From contig UQUM01000062.1 in NCBI GenBank assembly GCA_900544255.1, positions 1-8,020 of the forward strand: a stretch of DNA of 8,020 nucleotides. Reading direction: 5' to 3'. This stretch comes from an uncultured Sutterella sp. (lineage in GTDB: Bacteria > Pseudomonadota > Gammaproteobacteria > Burkholderiales > Burkholderiaceae_F). Under the pieces are notes generated by a model. The model had not been told where the DNA came from. It made no database searches and worked only from the letters and a program-made list of their open reading frames with translations. This document shows positions 1 through 6,102 of this stretch, one piece after another. Position 1 is the stretch's first letter; each line of letters begins with the position of its first letter. A program made the position numbers and the translations under genes.

Positions 1-1
1 G

Positions 2-49
2 GCTCCAGTAGATGAGGAGCCTCCAATTATACCAGAACCAGCTATTTAA
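2..49 (+). CDS. Possible C-terminal end of an upstream protein (partial)
   Basis: The frame starting at base 2 is open to the window edge and ends at the TAA at 47-49. It reads APVDEEPPIIPEPAI, an acidic, proline-rich tail of the kind often seen at protein C-termini. The codons used (CCA, ATA, ATT, GAA) are more AT-rich than those of the genes downstream. Only 15 codons are visible, so neither family nor function can be named. The stop lies 9 bases before the TTG start chosen for the next gene, and it overlaps an ATG (TAATG at 47-51) in another frame. It could equally be chance open sequence; confidence is low. Confidence 0.3.
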   Translation, partial: APVDEEPPIIPEPAI

Positions 50-58
50 TGGCTTTAT

Positions 59-1642
59 TTGCAGAACGTTATACTAGCAGCCGCATTACCCCTCTCACTC
101 TTGGCGCTGCCTTTCTTCGCGGAACTTGCGGGGCTCGCGAAGTTGTCGTCCCTCACGGCCGCCGTCGCCGTTTTCGTTTTCTTCAGCTTGTTGTGGATCG
201 GTGCTTTTCTTCTCATCGTCCGGTTTCTGCCCCGCGGCTGGCGCGTTATTTTGTCCGTACTCGTTCTCGTCGGTGCCGGAGCCGATGCCTTCACAACGCT
301 TTACGGCACGGTGATGACGCCGGACATGGTGCGAAATGCGCTTTCCACCGACTGGCGGGAAGCGACCGAACTCGTGGGACTGCGTTGGGCACTGCGTACT
401 TTGGTATTTGCCCTTCCGGCACTCGTCACGGCGTTTGCCTTTCCGACGGTCGTCCGTCCCGTCGGACTCACGATGAAAGACCGCCTGCGTTGGAGCGGAA
501 CGGCTTTTGCAGTCACCGTTCTTGCCGTTGCTTTTTTACTCTCGCAATTTTCAACGCTTGCTGCCTTCATGCGAAACCAGAAGGAAGCGCGTTACCTCAT
601 TGAACCCCCGGCCGTCATCTATAGTTTCGTACGCACCCTTGTTTCGGACGGCACGCCGAAACGAAAAGAACGTCTCGTCATTGATGCGGCTCCCACGCTT
701 GTTACGACTGCGTCCGACAAACCGCTCCTCATTGTGCTGGTAGTGGGCGAAACCGTCCGAGCCGCCAACTGGGGCTTAAACGGGTACGAACGCAACACGA
801 CGCCCGAACTCGCGCACCGCGGCGTCATTAATTTCACCGACGTCACGGCCTGCGGCACGTCAACCGACGTGAGTCTCCCCTGCATGTTCAGCCGCGTGGG
901 CCGCAAAGACTATGACCGCGACCGTATCCTCGCCGAAGAAAGCGTCCTCTCCGTCATCGACCGCGCGGGCGTCACCGTCCGCTGGGTCGACAATCAGTCC
1001 GGCTGCAAGGGCGCGTGCACCGACGCCATGGAAACCGCCGTCACCCGTAATACCGCGGACTGCCGCAACGGCGTCTGTTGGGACAAGGCGATGCTCGGCA
1101 ATATCGATGCAGCCCTTAAAACCGCCGCGTCCCGGGAACTATTGGTGTTGCACACGATGGGAAACCACGGTCCCGCCTACTGGCGCCGCACGCCGCCTGC
1201 CTTCCGGCCGTTCGGCAAAGGGTGTCTTAAAGACGATTTGGGCGAATGCCGCCCCGAAGACGTCGTCGTGTCCTACGACAATGCCGTTTCCTACGCCGAT
1301 CAGTTCCTCGCGGCCGCGATCGACAAATTGTCCGCCGTCAAAGACCGCGACACCGTGCTTCTTTACGTGTCGGACCACGGCGAAAGCCTCGGCGAAAAGG
1401 GCCTGTGGCTGCACGGCGCCCCCTACTGGACGCATCTTTCGGAACAAACGAAAGTCCCGATGATTCTCTGGATGAACGACTCTGCCCGACGGCGCTTCAA
1501 CGTCACCCGCCACGCTGGGAACATCGACGTGCCGGTGGCGCACGACAACCTTGCCGACACCCTTTTTGAACTCACGGGCGTCAGAACCCGAGCGGCACAA
1601 CCGCAGGAAAGCCTTCTTACCCACCTGCGTTCTGAGCGCTGA
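59..1642 (+). CDS. Phosphoethanolamine transferase, EptA/MCR family (lipid A modification)
   Basis: This 527-residue inner-membrane enzyme probably transfers phosphoethanolamine from phosphatidylethanolamine to lipid A, which in this family lowers surface charge and sensitivity to cationic peptides. About five membrane segments are visible (near residues 4-24, 32-55, 62-80, 108-129 and 147-166), followed by a periplasmic sulfatase-like domain. By comparison with MCR/EptA, the metal ligands and nucleophile are E231 (in VVGET), T269 (in CGTST), D439 and H440 (SDHGE); H370 (MGNHGP) and H452 (LHG) are also conserved. Eight periplasmic cysteines (265, 275, 316, 320, 335, 340, 389, 397) could form the disulphides typical of the family. 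The start is TTG at 59, the only start codon after the in-frame TAA at 47-49; no Shine-Dalgarno is apparent, and the N-terminus is roughly a dozen residues shorter than Neisseria EptA. The family is secure; the exact target (lipid A, core or another glycan) and the start are less so. Confidence 0.88.
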   Translation: MQNVILAAALPLSLLALPFFAELAGLAKLSSLTAAVAVFVFFSLLWIGAFLLIVRFLPRGWRVILSVLVLVGAGADAFTTLYGTVMTPDMVRNALSTDWREATELVGLRWALRTLVFALPALVTAFAFPTVVRPVGLTMKDRLRWSGTAFAVTVLAVAFLLSQFSTLAAFMRNQKEARYLIEPPAVIYSFVRTLVSDGTPKRKERLVIDAAPTLVTTASDKPLLIVLVVGETVRAANWGLNGYERNTTPELAHRGVINFTDVTACGTSTDVSLPCMFSRVGRKDYDRDRILAEESVLSVIDRAGVTVRWVDNQSGCKGACTDAMETAVTRNTADCRNGVCWDKAMLGNIDAALKTAASRELLVLHTMGNHGPAYWRRTPPAFRPFGKGCLKDDLGECRPEDVVVSYDNAVSYADQFLAAAIDKLSAVKDRDTVLLYVSDHGESLGEKGLWLHGAPYWTHLSEQTKVPMILWMNDSARRRFNVTRHAGNIDVPVAHDNLADTLFELTGVRTRAAQPQESLLTHLRSER

Positions 1643-1654
1643 CCCACGTTTCTT

Positions 1655-1695
1655 CCGGCAGCCGAGTTATTTTCCGAGACAATTTCGGCTGCCGG
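1655..1695 (+). repeat. Perfect 11-bp inverted repeat, 19-nt loop
   Basis: The arm CCGGCAGCCGA at 1655-1665 is exactly complementary to TCGGCTGCCGG at 1685-1695. It begins 13 bases after the ept stop. No T-run follows it on either strand (CATCCC on plus, AAGAAACG on minus), so it is not a classical intrinsic terminator. It could still stabilise the ept mRNA 3' end or act in factor-dependent termination. Its right arm lies about 18 bases upstream of a TATAAT box, so an operator role is also possible. Confidence 0.7.
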
Positions 1696-1713
1696 CATCC
1701 CGTTCCGAGTCCG

Positions 1714-1719
1714 TATAAT
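1714..1719 (+). promoter_or_regulatory. Candidate -10 box for ponA
   Basis: A perfect TATAAT stands in the ept-ponA gap, 87 bases before the PBP1A start. No good TTGACA-like hexamer lies 16-18 bases upstream; that position (around 1691-1697) reads GCCGGC and is part of the inverted repeat. There is no TGn extension. If it is used, transcription would start near 1726 and leave an untranslated leader of about 80 bases. The match to -10 is exact, but the missing -35 keeps this tentative. Confidence 0.4.
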
Positions 1720-1750
1720 TCGCGCCGTTTCTTCTTTTCCATCAGGATTT

Positions 1751-1810
1751 ATGAGCCGGCCGTGCCTATCCTTTGAGGCCGCACGGCGCGGGCGGAGTGT
1801 CGTCGAGTGA
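1751..1810 (+). CDS. Possible 19-codon leader ORF overlapping the ponA start
   Basis: An ATG at 1751 opens a 19-residue frame (MSRPCLSFEAARRGRSVVE) that stops at the TGA at 1808-1810. This stop overlaps the GTG start of ponA as GTGA, an arrangement often associated with translational coupling. AGGA at 1744-1747 is a possible ribosome site, but its 3-base spacing is short. The peptide resembles no family I know, and a 19-codon open frame can easily arise by chance in GC-rich DNA. It is offered as a possible leader peptide only. Confidence 0.2.
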   Translation: MSRPCLSFEAARRGRSVVE

Positions 1811-4209
1811 AATCATCCAAAATCAGATCGTCTTTCTGGGTAAAGAGTCTTCTGTGGCTCATGGGACTCGGCGTGCTCGGCGCCATCTGCGCCGCAAGCA
1901 TCGTCGTGCTCGTCTTCTCCATCATCTACAAACAGCTGCCTGCGATTGATTCCCTCACCGACTACCGACCGAAGATTCCGCTTCGCGTCTACAGCGCCGA
2001 AGGCACCCTGATCGGCGAATTCGGCGAAGAGCGGCGTGACTTCGTGCATCTCAAGGACATGCCTGCGTTTGTGAAAAACGCGGTGCTCGCCGCTGAAGAC
2101 AACGGTTTCTACCAGCATTCCGGCATTGAATTTTCCGGCATCGCCCGCGCTGCTCTCTCGAACCTTCTCACCGGTCGCAAAGGTCAGGGCGGTTCCACCA
2201 TCACGATGCAGGTCGCACGCAACTTCTTCCTGTCTTCGGAACGTACCTACACCCGTAAGATCTACGAAGTGGCGATGGCTTACAAAATCGAACGCCACCT
2301 TACCAAAGACCAGATCCTTGAGGTCTACCTCAACCAAATTTACCTGGGGCAGCGCTCCTACGGCTTTGCGGCGGCGGCCCAAGCCTATTTCGGCAAAAAG
2401 TTAAATGAACTCTCCGTCGGAGAAGCGGCGACGATTGCGGGGCTCCCCGTCGCACCCTCGTCCTACAACCCGATCGTGAACCCCAAGCGCGCCACCATGC
2501 GCAAAAACTACGTCTTGGGCCGTATGCGCGACCTGGGTTACATCGACGAAGCCACCTACGAGCACGAAAAGGCGGCTCCCCTCATTGCCAAGAATCAAAA
2601 AGCCGAAGCAGACGTTGCAGCCATTAAATCCGTACACGCCGAATACGCGGCCGAACTCGTCCGTATGCTGATGCACGACGAATTCAAGGATGAAACCTAT
2701 ACCCGCGGCATCAACGTCTGGACTACGATCCGCGACGCCGACCAGCAGGCTGCGTGGAAAACCGTGCATGACCACCTGATTGCCTACGACCGCAAATACG
2801 GGTTCCGCGGCGCTAACACCGCGATTGACATTTCGGATCCCGAAACCCGTGCCCAAAACGTCGCCGTCGTTATTTCCCGGCTCCCCGCCGTGGAGGATCT
2901 CGTGGGTGCCGTCGTCACCGACATCCGCACGACACAAATGACGGAAACGATTCCGAATAAGAAAAATCGCCGTGCCAAACCGCAGACGAAGACCCGTACC
3001 GTAAATACAGTGACGGTGATGTTCTCCGACGGCACGACGACGGATCTGGACTATCAGACGGAAGCCTTCGCCGGCAAGTACCTCACGGATAAAGGGGGGG
3101 ACCGCCGCTTGAAACCCGGTTCCGTCGTGCGCGTCATGAAGACGGACAAAAACGAATGGACGCTCGCGCAGGTACCGCAGGTACAGGCCGGTTTCGTGAG
3201 CACGGAATTCATGACAGGTGCCGTGCGGGCTCTGGTGGGCGGCTTTGACTTCAGCCTCAACATGTTTAACCACGTGACGCAAGCCCTGCGTCAGCCGGGA
3301 TCTTCCTTTAAGCCCTTCATCTACTCGGCAGCGCTCGACAAAGGCTTTAATCCCGCCACGATCATCAACGACGCTCCGATCTTCATCGATCCGCGTTTGA
3401 CGGGCGGGGAACTTTGGGAACCGCGAAATTTCGAAGGCCGTTTCGACGGCCCGATGACGATGGCGACGGGGCTTAAAAAATCCAAGAACCTCGTTTCAAT
3501 CCGCATCATGCAGGCGATCGGCGCACGCTACGCACAGGATTACGTCGGTAAATTCGGCTTCCCCGCCTCCCGTACGCCTGCGCAGCTTACGACCGCGCTC
3601 GGTGCCGGCTCCACCACGCCCTGGGAAATGGCGGGCGCTTACTGCATTTTTGCCAACGGCGGCTACCGAGTTCCGCCTTACCTCATTACGAAGGTGACGG
3701 ATGCCGAAGGCAAAGTGCTGATGAAGGAACACAACCGCAAGGCCGGGGATGAAACCATTCGCGCCATCGATGAACGCAACGCCTTCATTATGCATACGAT
3801 GCTGAACGGCGTCGTCACGAGCGGTACCGGGGTTCGCGCCTATCGGGAACTGAAGCGTACCGACATGGGCGGGAAAACCGGGACGACAAACAATTCCTAC
3901 GACGCGTGGTTCGCCGGGTACGCAGGCAACCTCGTCGCCGTAGGCTGGATGGGGTACGATCAGATGAGGCCCCTCGGCAACCGCGAAACCGGCGGGGGCC
4001 TCATGCTGCCGATGTGGGTAGACTACATGAAGACGGCCTTGGCCGACGAACCGCTTTTCCGCCGTCGTCAGCCTTCGAGCGTCGTCCTCATCAACGGGAA
4101 CTACTACTATGCCGACAGCGTGGACGCTACCGTGCGCGACGTCCCCTTAAACGGCAAAATCGAAGAGAAGAACCGCGCCCGCGACATTCTGAGGGATCAG
4201 ATCTTCTGA
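1807..4209 (+). CDS. mrcA: Penicillin-binding protein 1A (class A, bifunctional)
   Basis: This 800-residue peptidoglycan synthase (also called ponA) polymerises lipid II and cross-links the glycan strands in the periplasm. A short cytoplasmic tail precedes one membrane anchor (about residues 14-41). The GT51 glycosyltransferase domain follows, with catalytic E97 in EDNGFYQHSGI, QGGSTITMQ (127-135) and EVYLNQIYLG (172-181). An OB-like linker region occupies roughly 330-460. The transpeptidase domain has SxxK at S499-K502 (nucleophile S499), SKN at 559-561 and KTGT at 690-693, so all catalytic motifs are intact. Length is normal for PBP1A. The GTG start at 1807 is supported by GGAG at 1794-1797 with 9 bases of spacing, and it gives a proper N-terminal anchor. 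In many beta- and gammaproteobacteria this gene stands back-to-back with pilMNOPQ; here the upstream neighbour is an ept gene in the same orientation. It converges on cyaY. Confidence 0.97.
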   Translation: MKSSKIRSSFWVKSLLWLMGLGVLGAICAASIVVLVFSIIYKQLPAIDSLTDYRPKIPLRVYSAEGTLIGEFGEERRDFVHLKDMPAFVKNAVLAAEDNGFYQHSGIEFSGIARAALSNLLTGRKGQGGSTITMQVARNFFLSSERTYTRKIYEVAMAYKIERHLTKDQILEVYLNQIYLGQRSYGFAAAAQAYFGKKLNELSVGEAATIAGLPVAPSSYNPIVNPKRATMRKNYVLGRMRDLGYIDEATYEHEKAAPLIAKNQKAEADVAAIKSVHAEYAAELVRMLMHDEFKDETYTRGINVWTTIRDADQQAAWKTVHDHLIAYDRKYGFRGANTAIDISDPETRAQNVAVVISRLPAVEDLVGAVVTDIRTTQMTETIPNKKNRRAKPQTKTRTVNTVTVMFSDGTTTDLDYQTEAFAGKYLTDKGGDRRLKPGSVVRVMKTDKNEWTLAQVPQVQAGFVSTEFMTGAVRALVGGFDFSLNMFNHVTQALRQPGSSFKPFIYSAALDKGFNPATIINDAPIFIDPRLTGGELWEPRNFEGRFDGPMTMATGLKKSKNLVSIRIMQAIGARYAQDYVGKFGFPASRTPAQLTTALGAGSTTPWEMAGAYCIFANGGYRVPPYLITKVTDAEGKVLMKEHNRKAGDETIRAIDERNAFIMHTMLNGVVTSGTGVRAYRELKRTDMGGKTGTTNNSYDAWFAGYAGNLVAVGWMGYDQMRPLGNRETGGGLMLPMWVDYMKTALADEPLFRRRQPSSVVLINGNYYYADSVDATVRDVPLNGKIEEKNRARDILRDQIF

Positions 4210-4215
4210 GTCGTC

Positions 4216-4539
4216 TTACTTCGGGCCCGTCACTTTGACGGGCTCTTTCGTTATATAGGATACGGCCTCCGACAGGAGCGTCCAGAAATCCGCCCGCCCT
4301 CGGCTTTCCTGCCAAGTGCCGTTCTCATACGAAAAATGGTACCCTCCTTTAAGGCTCGCCAACCACACCTGCTGCGTGGGAGTATGAAGGTTCACCACCA
4401 CCTGATCTCCGGAATCGGCTTCAATGGTGAGAACGTTTCCCGCACGGTCGCATTCCACGTCCGCTCCCACGTCGTCCAACGCCGTTTCAATCGCCGTCAT
4501 CAGACGTTCGGCGTATTCAATAAATTCTGTTTCCGTCAT
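4216..4539 (-). CDS. cyaY: Frataxin-like iron-sulphur assembly protein CyaY
   Basis: This 107-residue cytoplasmic protein is the bacterial frataxin, which binds iron and the cysteine desulfurase IscS and modulates iron-sulphur cluster assembly. It matches the family in length and along its whole sequence: an N-terminal helix with acidic residues (TETEFIEYAERL through LDDVGADVE), the beta-sheet core with QQVWLASLKGGYHF (residues 56-69), and the FW pair at 85-86. The frame stays open upstream to 4701, but the start at 4539 fits the family N-terminus; the longer version would overlap the whole of lptM antisense. The ribosome site is weak (AGACGA, spacing about 4). It converges on ponA with 6 bases between the stops and diverges from lptM by 39 bases. 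cyaY next to a small lipoprotein gene and lysine-pathway genes is also seen in E. coli. Confidence 0.95.
   Translation of the reverse strand: MTETEFIEYAERLMTAIETALDDVGADVECDRAGNVLTIEADSGDQVVVNLHTPTQQVWLASLKGGYHFSYENGTWQESRGRADFWTLLSEAVSYITKEPVKVTGPK
4225..4252 (+). terminator. Likely ponA terminator embedded in the cyaY 3' end
   Basis: GCCCGTCA at 4225-4232 pairs perfectly with TGACGGGC at 4236-4243 around a 3-base CTT loop, followed on the plus strand by T-rich TCTTTCGTT. It begins 16 bases after the ponA stop and overlaps the last codons of the convergent cyaY gene. On the minus strand no T-run follows, so it should stop transcripts coming from ponA. The T-tract is interrupted, so efficiency may be moderate. 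Confidence 0.55.
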
Positions 4540-4542
4540 AAT
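4537..4542 (+). promoter_or_regulatory. Weak candidate -10 box for lptM-lysA
   Basis: CATAAT at 4537-4542 matches the -10 consensus at five of six bases, 36 bases before lptM. The hexamer 17 bases upstream (TATTCA, 4514-4519) is a poor -35. It overlaps the start codon of the divergent cyaY. The lptM-lysA promoter must lie in or near this 39-base gap or inside cyaY, but this particular box is only a guess. Confidence 0.2.
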
Positions 4543-4578
4543 TCGTCTTTTACTGTTGAAACACAGAGGGAGTTTCCC

Positions 4579-4704
4579 ATGCTGCGCAAAATCGCCGCTA
4601 TTGTATGCCTCACCGCCGTTGCCGCCGCCCTTACCGCCTGCGGCATCAAGGGCCCCTTGTACTTGCCGGATTCGACGTCGCCGGCCCAAACCGCTGCTCA
4701 CTGA
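4579..4704 (+). CDS. lptM: LptM (YifL-type) small lipoprotein
   Basis: This 41-residue lipoprotein has a basic start (MLRK), a short hydrophobic signal segment (about 5-17) and a lipobox LTAC with the lipidated cysteine at position 21. The mature part begins CGIKGPLYLP, the signature of the LptM/YifL (lipoprotein_13) family. In E. coli, LptM helps the LPS translocon LptDE reach its oxidised, active form at the outer membrane. The strong ribosome site GAGGGAG at 4566-4572, 6 bases before the ATG, fixes the start; an upstream in-frame ATG at 4336 would run antisense through cyaY and hide the signal peptide. lysA follows after 16 bases, so the two are probably co-transcribed. Its small size makes it easy for gene finders to miss. 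Confidence 0.93.
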   Translation: MLRKIAAIVCLTAVAAALTACGIKGPLYLPDSTSPAQTAAH

Positions 4705-4720
4705 TTACCGGCCTTACATC

Positions 4721-5998
4721 ATGTCGCACTCTGCCACTTTACCCGGTCTCTCCCGCCGCGACGGCACCCTTTTCTGCGAAGACCTCGCGGTTCCCGATCT
4801 GGCACATCGGTTCGGTACCCCGCTTTACGTCTATTCCCGCGCCGCGCTTGAAACCGCCGCCCGCGATTGGCTTGCCGGCATCCGCGGTACCCGCCACCGC
4901 GTGTTTTATGCGGTGAAATCCAACTACAGCCTGGGGGTTTTGAAAGTTTTTGCGCGCTTGGGGCTCGGTTTTGACATCGTAAGCGCGGGCGAACTCGCGC
5001 GCGTCATCGCCGCGGGCGGTGATCCCAAAAACGTAGTTTATTCCGGCGTCGGAAAAACCCGTGAGGAAATGCGCACGGCGCTTAAGGTCGGCATCTGCTG
5101 CTTTAATCTCGAAAACCCGCAGGAACTGGAGCGCCTTGAAGAAGAAGCGGCAAAATTAAATACGGTGGCCCCCGTCTCCTTCCGCGTCAATCCGGACGTG
5201 GACGCCAAGACGCATCCCTACATCTCGACGGGGCTCGAAGACAATAAATTCGGCGTAAGCCTCTCGGACGCCCCGGCGCTTTACAAAAAAGCCGCCCGGA
5301 TGCCGCACTTGCGGGTTTCCGGAATCGACTGCCACGTGGGCAGCCAGATCACCGCTATCGAACCCTTTGAAGAAGCCTGCGACATCATCGGCAACATCGT
5401 GCTGGATCTTAAAAAAGACGGCATTGAACTCGACCACATCGATTTCGGCGGAGGCTTAGGGGTGCGCTACGGCAACGAAACGCCGCCTTCGGCCGAAACC
5501 CTCGTGAAACGCATGACGGAACTCACGTCCCACAAGGGACTCGGGGATCTCACGCTCTTTTTTGAACCGGGACGGTCTCTCTCAGCAGAAGCCGGGCTTC
5601 TTGTGATGACCGCGCAGTACCTCAAAACAACGCCCCACAAACGCTACTGCATCACGGACGCAGGGATGAACGACATGCTGCGCCCCACGCTTTACCAAGC
5701 GAAAATGACGGTGGTGAACACCGTCACGCACGAAGGCGATGCGGCCACGCCGACGGACATCGTAGGGCCCATCTGCGAGTCGGGCGACTGGCTCGCCAAA
5801 GACGAGAGGATTGCCGTTCGGGAAGGGGACATTCTCGCTATGACCTGTGCCGGCGCCTACGGCATGACGATGTCGGGGAACTACAACGCCCGTCCGCGCG
5901 CCGCCGAAGTCCTCGTGGACGGAGAGAAAGCCACGCTCATCCGCCGACGCGAAACCATCGCCGACCTGATGCGGGGCGAGTCGCTCCCCGAACTCTAA
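4721..5998 (+). CDS. lysA: Diaminopimelate decarboxylase
   Basis: This 425-residue cytoplasmic PLP enzyme decarboxylates meso-diaminopimelate to L-lysine, the last step of the pathway. It has the fold-type III (alanine-racemase-like) barrel with the PLP lysine K66 in FYAVKSN, HVGSQI at 205-210, the phosphate-binding GGGLGV at 243-248 and EPGRS at 282-286. The C-terminal beta domain carries CESGD at 352-356 with catalytic C352, and AYGMTMSGNYN at 379-389. All key residues are present and the length is normal. The ATG at 4721 places the N-terminus as in the family; the open frame reaches back to 4424 but would overlap lptM and cyaY. No clear Shine-Dalgarno precedes it, and the 16-base distance from lptM suggests coupled translation from an lptM-lysA transcript. 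A strong terminator follows. Confidence 0.97.
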   Translation: MSHSATLPGLSRRDGTLFCEDLAVPDLAHRFGTPLYVYSRAALETAARDWLAGIRGTRHRVFYAVKSNYSLGVLKVFARLGLGFDIVSAGELARVIAAGGDPKNVVYSGVGKTREEMRTALKVGICCFNLENPQELERLEEEAAKLNTVAPVSFRVNPDVDAKTHPYISTGLEDNKFGVSLSDAPALYKKAARMPHLRVSGIDCHVGSQITAIEPFEEACDIIGNIVLDLKKDGIELDHIDFGGGLGVRYGNETPPSAETLVKRMTELTSHKGLGDLTLFFEPGRSLSAEAGLLVMTAQYLKTTPHKRYCITDAGMNDMLRPTLYQAKMTVVNTVTHEGDAATPTDIVGPICESGDWLAKDERIAVREGDILAMTCAGAYGMTMSGNYNARPRAAEVLVDGEKATLIRRRETIADLMRGESLPEL

Positions 5999-6016
5999 AA
6001 ACTGATAAACTTAATC

Positions 6017-6055
6017 AACGCCGGAGGGTTTGTGACGAACCTGCCGGCGTTTTTT
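6017..6055 (+). terminator. Intrinsic terminator after lysA
   Basis: AACGCCGG at 6017-6024 pairs with CCGGCGTT at 6044-6051, with further imperfect pairing inside (AGGGTT against AACCT), and is followed by six consecutive T (6050-6055). It begins 19 bases after the lysA stop and separates the lptM-lysA unit from guaC. Confidence 0.92.
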
Positions 6056-6102
6056 GTGTCTATTGCCGGCGCATCCGTCCGTGAAGCGTCAGGGAGTCTC
6101 CC

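Noticed and set aside
1..21. 6-bp hairpin GGCTCC/GGAGCC at the left edge
   Set aside because: Short, no T-run, lies within the possible upstream coding tail; likely chance.
49..603. 184-codon plus-strand ORF starting at the ATG in TAATG
   Set aside because: It overlaps ept in another frame, is rich in Arg/Ser/His with no recognisable domain, and the ept frame carries every family motif.
2401..3282. Long (293-codon) minus-strand ORF inside ponA
   Set aside because: Antisense to the conserved PBP1A frame; long open antisense frames are common in GC-rich genes, and the protein resembles nothing known.
4540..4701. N-terminal extension of CyaY back to 4701
   Set aside because: It would cover lptM antisense, and the family N-terminus is matched by the Met at 4539.
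4424..4720. N-terminal extension of LysA back to 4424
   Set aside because: It overlaps cyaY and lptM, and its low-complexity Ser/Pro/Arg sequence is not part of DAP decarboxylases.
5999..6102. Search for a purine riboswitch or operator ahead of guaC
   Set aside because: After the lysA terminator only a ribosome site is evident; no conserved riboswitch core or palindromic operator was seen.
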